A stretch of 64,000 bases of DNA from an uncultured Prevotella sp. (GTDB taxonomy: Bacteria > Bacteroidota > Bacteroidia > Bacteroidales > Bacteroidaceae): NCBI GenBank assembly GCA_905236755.1, contig CAJOCR010000016.1, positions 1 to 64,000 of the forward strand. Direction: 5' to 3'. Position numbers and translations under genes: made by a program. The notes beneath the pieces are model-generated. The model was not told the DNA's origin. It worked only from the letters and a program-made list of their open reading frames with translations, and did not search any database. Shown one piece after another: positions 56,101 to 63,697 of the stretch (position 1 is its first letter; the number at the start of each line of letters is the position of its first letter).

Positions 56101-56824
56101 TATCCAGAATCCTACAAAGGCTGGTTCGTATATTAATGACTTTGGTGGTCATGGTAATAACTTAGGCTATTATTCTGATGGTTCTCAGATTGATGTTGCA
56201 TTTGTTCCTACAGCTGCAACACTTGTGCCTATTACTGTTGATGAACAGGAAGGCTATTGGGGCACATTCTATAGTTCAAGCAATGTTGCTTTGCCAACAG
56301 GAGTTAGTGCTTATCGTGTTACTGATGTTGATGACGGCACACAGAAACTTACGCTTACGGCTGTTGAGGGTAATGTACTGAGGGGTGGCGAAGGATATAT
56401 TGTATATTCTGCATCACGTGAGCCAGGAATAGTTATGGAAAGTACTTCTACTGCACCAGCAAGTTTTGTAGGCACTAACTATCTTAAAGGCTCTGATAGT
56501 GAGCAAGAGTTTGCTGGTGAGGGTTCTTATTACATTCTTTCCCGTAAGGAGGTTACAGAGGGCGTATATAATTATGGCTTCTTCTGGCAGAATGGTACAG
56601 GCGGTAATAGTGTTATTAATGCTGCTCACAAGGCGTTCTTGCTAGTTCCGTCATCTGCTCCGGCTAAGAGTTATAATTTGAGTTTTAATGCTACAAATAT
56701 TAACAATGTAGAAAATTCCGCAGATGATATTAATGAACCAAGATTTAATCTCTCTGGCCAACGCGTAGGCAAGAACTATAAGGGTATTATTATTATCAAT
56801 GGTAAAAAGCAAATACAGAAATGA
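53156..56824 (+). CDS. Secreted M60-family (mucinase-type) metalloprotease
   Basis: A 1222-residue exported protease. A signal peptide (about 1-26) precedes a ricin-like/carbohydrate-binding segment (about 30-150). The M60/enhancin-type catalytic region follows, with zinc motif HEIGH (His507, Glu508, His511) and a third ligand Glu524 (HExxHx(12)E). A second ricin-like segment (about 920-1000, YRLQNKATGKWLNAGE) follows. The last 30 residues (FNLSGQRVGKNYKG, INGKK) are the short C-terminal tail common in secreted Prevotella proteins. Known relatives attack glycosylated mucin-type proteins. ATG 53156 is used; the frame opens at TTG 53150. Its stop overlaps the start of a small ORF. Confidence 0.93.
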   Translation: MNRQLVFRAIWAALFMVCCLLQVSGQTFVTSLEQVETGYYRIYSQAYNATMAMSEATSTHNVFCDAPDEDDYLQVWEITVTGISDASKDITIKNVITGMKVNRSSNNFHTHANAMTFTLEYANDAFTIAVKNQATGLHHQQSGHDVVSWSKTADASKWQIEKVTPDAGMLASQQAEYSVLNDIVNRKVAITTALLKYFNDASCAELKDVYKTYSDTQLETAMTTDNIPLMCIDMAKKVKNNSWAVYKYGWNITEKSFRIANYKPISNSAKWANLIGVGYALAPNSDPTGIFVNADEIISIYVDKDIPTGGALLLRNVERSSASGDGYSLAKGVNVVKIRKAGLLFIDYEVDNTTDGSAPFTELSSYPSLNIHIEGGAVNGCFDITRGHTNEDWEIMKDVLFKQYDYLQLRSGKQLYNMNRDLVIAACPEKMAGLLGLWDKIVTMEHNVMGLNEFNGFFNTPLMVVSFVGEGHMFASTYGTYYNENTVAGVMNYEQMFAGGALWGPAHEIGHINQKYINMIGQTEVSNNLFSNIAIYQNGHLTSRAEYVYNTLKNMSDGVYWNLRGIWERTHLYFQLYQFFHIQGFMPDFYQKLFSALRADPLVHVKNKFIDATDDYLKFYKKACEVSGYDLTELFQAYGFFIVPTNDNEFYGDYTLDGVTKKAFKVGDYGDFYLCVTQEMIDNTIAAVKAMNLKKCNAVFIEDRISYPLASYDGHVENEVKAAYVGYPIGTCGDVGQYTDFVSTNVATGYLASYVENDGGLNVYVNHSSASGADAAGNLVYLSNKYNFTVPANVYSKIKNTDFTIVAAGGNGEDAIMPAAAHYVEWIVKNKAGEVVKTYQEPQFVNSVVSDYPDEIKPAFVTLPSFTAFTYTEPVQKVVEAVYTTPFVESSETAYNYYEVKVRYGWLNETSEGKAAITNSKQNTDYYRWAFFGSPYVGYRLQNKATGKWLNAGESAPEMGNDADAATVWKLLAWSGNTTSFIIQNPTKAGSYINDFGGHGNNLGYYSDGSQIDVAFVPTAATLVPITVDEQEGYWGTFYSSSNVALPTGVSAYRVTDVDDGTQKLTLTAVEGNVLRGGEGYIVYSASREPGIVMESTSTAPASFVGTNYLKGSDSEQEFAGEGSYYILSRKEVTEGVYNYGFFWQNGTGGNSVINAAHKAFLLVPSSAPAKSYNLSFNATNINNVENSADDINEPRFNLSGQRVGKNYKGIIIINGKKQIQK

Positions 56825-56985
56825 TGATGAAAAAGTATATTTCTCCAACTGTTTGTGTTATGAGCATTGAGCCTCTGTCTGTAGTGTGTCTAAGCACTAA
56901 CAATTCAGAGGCTGAGCCAAACGTACAATATAGTAAGCCTGACACTTTTGAAGAGTTAGATAATGCTTTCGAAATGTTAGAATGA
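56824..56985 (+). CDS. 53-aa small protein translationally coupled to the M60 peptidase
   Basis: The ATG overlaps the TGA of the protease (ATGA), giving MMKKYISPTVCVMSIEPLSV, then VCLSTNNSEAEPNVQYSKPD and TFEELDNAFEMLE. The N-terminus resembles many short Bacteroidales ORFs beginning MKKxYxxP. No clear signal peptide is present. Function unknown: a processed peptide or an assistant of the protease are possibilities. Coupling is seen directly; the rest is inference. Confidence 0.65.
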   Translation: MMKKYISPTVCVMSIEPLSVVCLSTNNSEAEPNVQYSKPDTFEELDNAFEMLE

Positions 56986-57259
56986 GACTCTGAAAAAAAA
57001 CTTTTGTATTATTTTATTACTCAGTGTTTCACGCTTGTAACAAATGGGCTAACATACTTATAATTGGCGGTTTTAAAACCAAAAATTTTTTTTGAGAGGT
57101 TAAAGTTAAAAAATCTCAGCAAATCTTTTTATTTTGTTAGTTTTCAATAGGTTATGAGCGTGAAACATTAAAAATCGTTCGAAAAACACCGGTTTTTGCT
57201 TAACTTCCACAATTTCAATAACTTACGAGATTTTCTTAATAACCGTTAATTGGGTGGGG
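56986..57259. other. Spacer upstream of dnaA with a long inverted repeat
   Basis: No gene. A 17-bp repeat TGTTTCACGCTTGTAAC (57025-57041) has an inverted partner GTTATGAGCGTGAAACA (57151-57167), 15 of 17 positions complementary. No TTATCCACA-type DnaA boxes were found by eye. Confidence 0.55.
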
Positions 57260-57291
57260 GTTGCAAGTTTCGAAAAAAGTTGCTACCTTTG
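57260..57291 (+). promoter_or_regulatory. Promoter of dnaA
   Basis: GTTG at 57260-57263 and TACCTTTG at 57284-57291, spaced 20 bp, leader about 100 nt. Confidence 0.65.
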
Positions 57292-57394
57292 CAAAAGATA
57301 AAGTAAGAAGAGCCTAAAACTACTAATCGTAAGTTCTATGGTGGCTTAACTTAGTCGAAAGACATACAATTACATATCTGTAACATTAATAAGA

Positions 57395-58801
57395 ATGAAA
57401 GAAAGTCCTGATGCGCGTTGGGACAGTGCTCTTGCGCTCATAGCCAAGAACGTTACCCCACAGCAATACAAAACATGGTTCAAGAGCCTTGTCTTTGAAA
57501 AGTTCGATGAGAACAAGAAGACTTTGCTTGTTCAGGTACCGTCACCTTTTGTGTATGAGTATCTGGAGGAGAACTTTATTGACTTGCTTTCTAAGGTACT
57601 TCGTCATACATTCTGCGAAGGTATCCAGCTTAATTATAAGGTGGTTACAGATAAGGAAAATAAGCTTGCACAGGTTATTGAAGCTGAGCCTAAGGATGAT
57701 GCTATCAAACCTCAGCCAAGAACTCATGTCAATGAGATTTCTGCTCTTGATGCTGCACAGCCTCAGGAACTCGATTCTCAGCTTAATCCTCGTCTTACTT
57801 TCAGCAACTATATTGAAGGCGACAGCAATAAGCTTCCTCGTAGTGTAGGTCAGAGTATTGCTGAACATCCAAATACAGCACAGTTCAACCCAATGTTTAT
57901 CTATGGCCCATCAGGTTGTGGTAAAACTCACTTGATTAATGCCATTGGTGCTCGTTGCAAGGAACTTTATCCTCAGAAGCGTGTTCTTTATATTAGCGCA
58001 CGTCTTTTCCAGGTTCAATATACTAATGCTGTACTGCAGAATACGCTTAACGATTTCATCAGTTTCTACCAAACCATCGACATGCTTATCGTCGATGATA
58101 TTCAGGAGTGGGCAACAGCTGTGAAGACTCAGGATACTTTCTTCCACATCTTCAATCATCTGTTCCGTAACAACAAGCGTATTATTCTTGCTTCAGACCG
58201 CCCTCCTGTTGACCTCAAAGGCATGAATGAGCGTTTGCTCACTCGTTTCTCTTGTGGTTTGATTGCAGAGCTTGAAAAGCCAAATGTTCAGCTTTGTGTT
58301 GACATTCTAAAGCGCAAGATTAAACGTGACGGTCTAACAATTCCAGACGACGTTATTCAGTATATAGCTTCTACAGCTAATGGCAGTGTGCGCGATTTGC
58401 AGGGCGTTATCAACAGTCTTTTGGCTTATAGCGTGGTTTACAACTGCAATGTAGATATGTGTCTTGCTGAACGTGTTATTAAGCGTGCTGTGAAGGTAGA
58501 TGATAAACCTCTTACTATCGACGATATTCTTGATACTGTTTGCAACCATTATAATGTAACTGCCACAGCAGTAAACAGTAAGAGTCGTAAGCGTGATCTT
58601 GTTCAGGCTCGTCAGGTTTCTATGTATCTTGCACAGAAATACACTAAGATGCCAGCCAGCCGTATTGGAAAACTTGTAGGTAATCGCGATCACTCAACTG
58701 TTATTCATAGCTGCTCGCAGGTTGAACAGCGTATGAAAGTTGATAAGGCTTTTGTTGCTGAACTATCATCAATAGAAAACTCTTTTAAGCTGAAAGGTTA
58801 G
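57395..58801 (+). CDS. dnaA: Chromosomal replication initiator DnaA
   Basis: A 468-residue initiator. Domain I (about 1-85) starts WDSALALIAKNVTPQQYKTW. A linker is followed by the AAA+ domain with Walker A GPSGCGKT (171-178) and Walker B IVDDIQ (Asp234-Asp235). The C-terminal DNA-binding domain carries RQVSMYLAQKYTKMPASRIG and the signature GNRDHSTVIHSC. Length is normal. No dnaN is downstream, as is common in Bacteroidetes. It has its own promoter and terminator. Confidence 0.97.
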   Translation: MKESPDARWDSALALIAKNVTPQQYKTWFKSLVFEKFDENKKTLLVQVPSPFVYEYLEENFIDLLSKVLRHTFCEGIQLNYKVVTDKENKLAQVIEAEPKDDAIKPQPRTHVNEISALDAAQPQELDSQLNPRLTFSNYIEGDSNKLPRSVGQSIAEHPNTAQFNPMFIYGPSGCGKTHLINAIGARCKELYPQKRVLYISARLFQVQYTNAVLQNTLNDFISFYQTIDMLIVDDIQEWATAVKTQDTFFHIFNHLFRNNKRIILASDRPPVDLKGMNERLLTRFSCGLIAELEKPNVQLCVDILKRKIKRDGLTIPDDVIQYIASTANGSVRDLQGVINSLLAYSVVYNCNVDMCLAERVIKRAVKVDDKPLTIDDILDTVCNHYNVTATAVNSKSRKRDLVQARQVSMYLAQKYTKMPASRIGKLVGNRDHSTVIHSCSQVEQRMKVDKAFVAELSSIENSFKLKG

Positions 58802-58897
58802 TTTTCTCAAGCAATGATTTTTCAAGCAATAAAATGTATAAAAAAGAAATTCTTCCGAACACGTAGCTGTTCGAATCATTTAGACTAAATGAATCTT

Positions 58898-58928
58898 GGG
58901 GCATCCTTTATTGGAGTGCCCCTTTTTC
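58898..58928 (+). terminator. Terminator of dnaA
   Basis: GGGGCA and TGCCCC pair around TCCTTTATTGGAG (whose ends TCC and GGA can also pair), followed by five T residues. Confidence 0.8.
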
Positions 58929-58980
58929 GTGTAAGCGAAAATCGTTTACTCTTTTTGTTCGCTTACTCTTCTAAAATAAC

Positions 58981-59028
58981 TTTATTATTCCTCTATAATG
59001 CCTCTATAATCCGTTTATATTGATTTTT
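58981..59028. repeat. Dispersed repeat with 11-bp internal period, copy 2
   Basis: Begins TTTATTATTCCTCTATAATG, as at 19271, followed by CCTCTATAATCCGTTTATAT; units of 11 bp. Like copy 1 it lies between a terminator and the next promoter. Confidence 0.8.
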
Positions 59029-59073
59029 AGCTATATTTCTGTTGTTATGCTACGAAAATATTATAACAATATA

Positions 59074-59104
59074 TTTGTATTTGTTTATAAAATCAGTACT
59101 TTTG
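59074..59104 (+). promoter_or_regulatory. Promoter of the DUF4919 gene
   Basis: TTTG at 59074-59077 and TACTTTTG at 59097-59104, spaced 19 bp. It rules out the ATG at 59106 as the start. Confidence 0.7.
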
Positions 59105-59129
59105 TATGGTATTTACTAATTTAAAATAT

Positions 59130-59897
59130 ATGAAGACTGTGAAAAAAATATTTTTCTTATTGTTTCTTTTTATGTCGTTTTGTACTTGTAATGCACAAGA
59201 ATCTAAAAGACCGTATTATCGTGTGAATTGGAAACAAATAGATAGTATTGCTAATGAAAACCCCGATAGTATTAGAGGTCTTGTGAAGCGTTTAACGCAG
59301 CAGACAATAGATACAACAATGACAAATGAAGAACGAATATTAGCATATTATGGTAGTACTTATCTTCCAGAACATAAAGGTGTTTTGTATGATCTGCGAA
59401 AAATATTATTTAATATGCGTGATAGGGAATATGAAGATGCATTGAAGCGAAATATTGAAGTTCTAAAGAGAGCACCTTTAGATTTGAATGCATTGGAAAA
59501 TATGGTAATGCTAATTCGTGTAGAACAAAATAGTTCATCAAAGCACAAAACTTATACAGATGATGATTTACGATATTATAGTAATTTGATGGATGTGGTA
59601 GTAAAAATTGTTGCTTCAACTGGACTTGGTAGTGAAGAAGATCCCTTTGCCGTTACATCAATAAGAGATGAATACATTTTGATGTATTATTATTTGGAAA
59701 TTAAATATGGTAATCAAGGGTTCAATGTGCATGATGGCTATTCTGTTGATTATTTCGGCGTGAAAGAGAAAAGTGATAAATATAGCGGAGACATTATTGT
59801 TTTTGACACTAGTCGTGTGTTGGAATTAGAAAACGAAGATTTTCTTCAGAAGAAAGCGAAGAAGAAAAAGAATAAAAAAATCCCTGCAACCAATTGA
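59130..59897 (+). CDS. DUF4919-family exported protein
   Basis: A 255-residue protein resembling DUF4919. The start ATG 59130 (MKTVKKIFFLLFLFMSFCTC) gives a signal sequence with a possible lipobox cysteine; ATG 59106 falls on the promoter. The mature part is largely helical with a TPR-like layout (ALKRNIEVLKRAPLDLNALENMV). It ends with a conserved DYFGVKEKSDKYSGDIIVFD and a Lys-rich tail. Function unknown; no operon partners. Confidence 0.75.
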   Translation: MKTVKKIFFLLFLFMSFCTCNAQESKRPYYRVNWKQIDSIANENPDSIRGLVKRLTQQTIDTTMTNEERILAYYGSTYLPEHKGVLYDLRKILFNMRDREYEDALKRNIEVLKRAPLDLNALENMVMLIRVEQNSSSKHKTYTDDDLRYYSNLMDVVVKIVASTGLGSEEDPFAVTSIRDEYILMYYYLEIKYGNQGFNVHDGYSVDYFGVKEKSDKYSGDIIVFDTSRVLELENEDFLQKKAKKKKNKKIPATN

Positions 59898-59909
59898 TTG
59901 CAGGGATTT
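59878..59909. terminator. Bidirectional terminator between DUF4919 and the GGGtGRT gene
   Basis: AAATCCCTGCAA and TTGCAGGGATTT form a perfect 12-bp stem with A/T runs on either side; it overlaps the last codons of the DUF4919 gene. Confidence 0.8.
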
Positions 59910-59935
59910 GTATTTTAAGTTTTATTGCTCTACTA

Positions 59936-60958
59936 TTAAGCACGCTTGTTCAAGAGAAGGTCTGTCTGTACAGCAACAGCTACGGTAGCACCTACCATAG
60001 GGTTGTTACCCATACCGAGGAAGCCCATCATCTCTACGTGTGCAGGAACTGAAGAAGAACCAGCAAACTGAGCGTCAGAGTGCATACGACCGAGAGTATC
60101 AGTCATACCGTATGAAGCAGGACCTGCAGCCATGTTGTCTGGGTGCAGTGTACGACCAGTACCACCACCTGAAGCTACTGAGAAGTAAGGCTTACCAGCG
60201 AGTACGCGCTCCTTCTTGTATGTACCAGCTACTGGGTGCTGGAAACGAGTTGGGTTTGTTGAGTTACCAGTGATTGATACGTCAACACCCTCGTGCCAAA
60301 GAATAGCAACACCCTCGCGAACGTCGTCAGAACCATAGCAGTTAACCTTAAGACGAGCTGGGTTGTTACCGTAAGGAATAGTCTCAACAACATTTACCTT
60401 ACCTGTAGCGTAGTCGAACTGTGTCTTTACGTATGTGAAACCGTTGATACGGCTGATGATCTGAGCAGCATCCTTACCAAGACCGTTGAGGATAACGCGA
60501 AGAGGATTCTTGCGAACCTTGTTTGCCATCTCAGCAATCTTGATAGCACCCTCAGCAGCAGCGAATGACTCGTGACCTGCGAGGAATGCGAAGCACTGTG
60601 TCTCTTCGCGGAGAAGACGGCCTGCGAGGTTACCGTGACCGATACCTACCTTACGGTCGTCAGCTACAGAACCAGGAATGCAGAATGCCTGCAGACCTTC
60701 ACCGATAGCCTCAGCGCACTCAGCAGCACTCTTGCAACCCTTCTTGATAGCGATTGCAGCACCAGCTACATAAGCCCACTTTGCATTCTCAAAACAGATA
60801 TCCTGAGTCTCTGCGCAAATCTCATAAGGATCTACACCAAGCTCTTCACAAATTGCATTAGCCTCTTCGAGGTCTTTGATGCCATACTTGTTCAGCACTG
60901 CGTTAACCTGTGCCTCACGACGGTTCTGGCTCTCGTAAACTACTTTTCTAATTGCCAT
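59936..60958 (-). CDS. GGGtGRT protein
   Basis: A 340-residue soluble protein of the family named for the motif seen here as SGGGTGRTLHPDN. It has many conserved cysteines (ICEELG, IKKGCKSAAECAEAIGEG, KVNCYGSD), suggesting metal or Fe-S involvement. In anaerobes it regularly pairs with a NifU/IscU-like protein, as here where that gene ends 17 bp upstream. Codon bias is very strong, close to gapA, implying high expression. The function of the pair is not established. Confidence 0.9.
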   Translation of the reverse strand: MAIRKVVYESQNRREAQVNAVLNKYGIKDLEEANAICEELGVDPYEICAETQDICFENAKWAYVAGAAIAIKKGCKSAAECAEAIGEGLQAFCIPGSVADDRKVGIGHGNLAGRLLREETQCFAFLAGHESFAAAEGAIKIAEMANKVRKNPLRVILNGLGKDAAQIISRINGFTYVKTQFDYATGKVNVVETIPYGNNPARLKVNCYGSDDVREGVAILWHEGVDVSITGNSTNPTRFQHPVAGTYKKERVLAGKPYFSVASGGGTGRTLHPDNMAAGPASYGMTDTLGRMHSDAQFAGSSSVPAHVEMMGFLGMGNNPMVGATVAVAVQTDLLLNKRA

Positions 60959-60975
60959 ATTGTATGTCCTCCTTA

Positions 60976-61677
60976 TTATTCGTTACGTGGGTCAATAGAT
61001 TTAACAACACCCTGGTCAGCAGTTGTACGGCCATACTTACCTGTGAACTTCTTCACAGCGTCGTTAGCATCCATACCACCCTTGATAGCTTCCATCATCT
61101 TACCAAAGTTTACAAACTCATAACCAACAATCTGGTTCTCTGCATCGAGGAACAGCTTGGTGATGTAACCCTGGGTAAGTTCGAGGTAGCGAGCACCCTT
61201 CTCAAGTGTACCGTATGTAGTACCAACCATTGAACGGAGACCCTTACCAAGATCCTCAAGACCTGTACCTACAGCAAGACCACCCTCAGAGAATGCACTC
61301 TGTGAACGACCGTAAACGATCTGCAGGAAGAGCTCGCGCATAGCTACGTTGATAGCGTCGCAAACGAGGTCAGTGTTCAAAGCTTCAAGGATTGTCTTGC
61401 CTGGGAGAATCTCTGCAGCCATAGCAGCTGAGTGAGTCATACCAGAACAACCGATTGTCTCAACGAGAGCCTCAACGATAACACCTTCCTTGATGTTCAA
61501 AGAAAGCTTACATGTACCCTGCTGAGGAGCACACCAGCCAATACCGTGTGTGTAACCAGAAATGTCTTTGATTTCCTTTGCCTGAATCCACTTGCCTTCT
61601 TCTGGGATTGGGGCTGGGCCATGGTAAGCGCCCTTCTTGACAACGCACATGTTGTCAACTTCCTTAGTATAAATCAT
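60976..61677 (-). CDS. NifU/IscU-like iron-sulfur scaffold protein paired with GGGtGRT
   Basis: A 233-residue protein with an IscU-like fold (about 40-150): GIGWCAPQQGTCKLSL, EALVETIGCSGMTHSAAM and NTDLVCDAINVAM provide cysteines at scaffold-like positions. Residues about 150-233 are an additional segment (LRSMVGTTYGTLEKGARYLE) not found in classical IscU. It is first in a two-gene operon with GGGtGRT, and no cysteine desulfurase is nearby. It may assemble or carry a cluster for its partner rather than for general supply. Confidence 0.85.
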   Translation of the reverse strand: MIYTKEVDNMCVVKKGAYHGPAPIPEEGKWIQAKEIKDISGYTHGIGWCAPQQGTCKLSLNIKEGVIVEALVETIGCSGMTHSAAMAAEILPGKTILEALNTDLVCDAINVAMRELFLQIVYGRSQSAFSEGGLAVGTGLEDLGKGLRSMVGTTYGTLEKGARYLELTQGYITKLFLDAENQIVGYEFVNFGKMMEAIKGGMDANDAVKKFTGKYGRTTADQGVVKSIDPRNE

Positions 61678-61842
61678 ATTCCCTAAATTAATTTATTGTG
61701 AATATATAATTAAAAATTTCGTCTTGCTCAAAAAAGCTAATTGCCCATTTGGGACTTGCAACCGCAAAGATACAAAAAATCATTGATAAATACCATGTTT
61801 TAGGTATGGTTTTTAACAATATTATTAGGTTGGTTGCTATAT

Positions 61843-61884
61843 AGTAGGTATAATTGCTAACTACGCTTTGCAATTATACCTACT
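61843..61884. repeat. Perfect 15-bp stem-loop after cmk
   Basis: AGTAGGTATAATTGC and GCAATTATACCTACT, loop of 12 nt. No T tract follows on the minus strand, so it may act as an mRNA 3' end rather than a classical terminator. Confidence 0.7.
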
Positions 61885-61910
61885 TAAGAATCTGTATTCG
61901 TTTGTTGTGA

Positions 61911-62603
61911 TTAGTTTGAGGCAGCGGTATGATACTTTTCCATGAGCCATGCTTTCTGCTCAGGAATAGTCATATTGCTGTTGTCAAGTTCTATTGCATC
62001 GTCGGCCTTGCGAAGTGGTGAAACCTCGCGGTGTGAATCGATATAGTCGCGTTCTTCAACATTTTTGAGAATGTCGGCATAGTCGGCAGGCATACCTTTT
62101 GCCTGCAACTCGTCGTATCTACGTTGTGCACGCACTTCTGCTGATGCTGTGACAAATATTTTCAGTTCGGCCTGTGGAAATACTGTTGTACCAATATCTC
62201 TACCATCCATAACAATACCTTTCTGCTCGCCCATGCGCTGCTGTTGAGCCACCATAGCTGTACGAACAAAAGGAACGGCTGCAATAGGGCTAACATGAGA
62301 TGATACTTCAAGCGAACGAATTTCTTTCTCTACAAGTTCGTTGTTGAGGTAAGTGTCAGGACGTCCTGTTTCAGCGTTAAACTTAAAAGAAATAGTAATA
62401 TTTTTCATATGCTTTTCAAGCTCATCTACATTAACAGTATTGTCAGCGTTGAAAAGGTTGTTGCGTAAAGCATAAAGGGTTACTGCGCGATACATTGCAC
62501 CGGTGTCAACATACACGTAACCTATTTCTCGTGCAAGATCTTTTGCCATCGTGCTTTTGCCACATGATGAAAAACCATCAATGGCTATAATAATCTTCTT
62601 CAT
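61911..62603 (-). CDS. cmk: Cytidylate kinase
   Basis: A 230-residue kinase phosphorylating CMP and dCMP. P-loop [18 protein letters not shown] (7-24), [33 protein letters not shown] and the lid RAQRRYDEL are standard. It follows porQ by 30 bp on the same strand, a linkage I recall in other Bacteroidales. Start ATG 62603 gives [13 protein letters not shown]. Confidence 0.96.
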   Translation of the reverse strand: MKKIIIAIDGFSSCGKSTMAKDLAREIGYVYVDTGAMYRAVTLYALRNNLFNADNTVNVDELEKHMKNITISFKFNAETGRPDTYLNNELVEKEIRSLEVSSHVSPIAAVPFVRTAMVAQQQRMGEQKGIVMDGRDIGTTVFPQAELKIFVTASAEVRAQRRYDELQAKGMPADYADILKNVEERDYIDSHREVSPLRKADDAIELDNSNMTIPEQKAWLMEKYHTAASN

Positions 62604-62633
62604 AATGTATATTATTTTTGTTGTTATCGTGAA

Positions 62634-63590
62634 CTATAATGTATAGCCAAGGTTTATCATGAGAGAACTTGAACTTACATGATATTTGCCATAGCTAATA
62701 TTTATTTTGAAACGCTCAAGATTGATGCCTGCACCTAATGTCATGCCTGCACCATGTGAGTTTTCTTCTTCTAAATCATCAGCATTTATAATGCTCATTT
62801 CATTCTTCTGTCTGAAGTTGTAACCGCCGCCTATCCATATCTGGTCAGACAGAATACAGTCAACACCCAGAGAAACGTGATTTATAAACTTGTAGTCCCA
62901 ATGGGCTAAATCACCGAGAGTTGCCGAAAAGCGGAACGGCGTATTGGTCAACTGCTTGCTCACACCAGCCTGAACATCTGTAGGCATACGAACAAAATCA
63001 TCTTCGTAGGCTTTTATCTCGCCACCGAGGTTCTTGGCAACAAGCGACACGCTCCATTCGTGTTCTGGGTCGTAGTAGTTTACGCCTAAGTCAACACCCA
63101 CGGCCATGGAATTGTATTGACCTATATGTGAAGTGATAAACTTTGCAGCTATACCGCCAGCAATACGCTCTGAAAGCATATAGGAGAAATATCCTGTTAT
63201 AGCAATGTCTTTTGCTGTAAAACTTCCCGTGATATTATTATCTGCATCCGCTTCTTTCATCGAGCCGTAGTCAACATATTGTCCAGAAACAGCCCATGAG
63301 GCTTTGTCGTTAATTGTTCTGTTGAAGGCTGCCGACGCAACATTTACCCCCTTCATGTAATACATGTAGTTAAGGTTAATACTCTTGTCGCTAACCGAAG
63401 AGAGTAGGGCAGGGTTATGGAAAATCAATGAAGCATCGTCCTCAATGAGACTGATGTTGTTTCCGCCAAGAGCAGCTGCATGAGCACTTACAGGCAGACG
63501 AAGGAAATTATATCCAGTCTGACTCTCATGCTGTGCAAATGCGTTTGATGCAAAGAGCGTGAACAAAAGTGCGAATAAAGCCTTTTTCAT
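62634..63590 (-). CDS. porQ: Type IX secretion system protein PorQ
   Basis: A 318-residue exported outer-membrane beta-barrel protein (signal peptide about 1-19, NAFA). The N-terminal YNFLRLPVSAHAAALGGNNI and NPALLSSVSDKSINLNYMYY are characteristic of the PorQ/PorV family. In Porphyromonas PorQ takes part in type IX secretion. It indicates that this organism has that system, whose other parts are outside the window. Its -7 box TATCTTTG lies on the minus strand at 63612-63619. Confidence 0.9.
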   Translation of the reverse strand: MKKALFALLFTLFASNAFAQHESQTGYNFLRLPVSAHAAALGGNNISLIEDDASLIFHNPALLSSVSDKSINLNYMYYMKGVNVASAAFNRTINDKASWAVSGQYVDYGSMKEADADNNITGSFTAKDIAITGYFSYMLSERIAGGIAAKFITSHIGQYNSMAVGVDLGVNYYDPEHEWSVSLVAKNLGGEIKAYEDDFVRMPTDVQAGVSKQLTNTPFRFSATLGDLAHWDYKFINHVSLGVDCILSDQIWIGGGYNFRQKNEMSIINADDLEEENSHGAGMTLGAGINLERFKINISYGKYHVSSSSLMINLGYTL

Positions 63591-63642
63591 TTAATTTTCC
63601 TAATTATTCGGCAAAGATAATGCTTTTTTCAAATATAAGCAT

Positions 63643-63650
63643 TAAATTTG
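63643..63650 (+). promoter_or_regulatory. -7 element of the TonB gene
   Basis: TAAATTTG lies 47 bp before the ATG. The -33 element is unclear. It is divergent from the porQ promoter. Confidence 0.4.
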
Positions 63651-63697
63651 CATGAAGTTTAATACTTTAAGAACGGAAGAAATTCGTTTTTATTGAA

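Noticed and set aside
56986..57394. Replication origin next to dnaA
   Set aside because: No cluster of TTATCCACA-like boxes was seen, and dnaA is often far from oriC in Bacteroidetes. Only an inverted repeat remains, reported as a finding.
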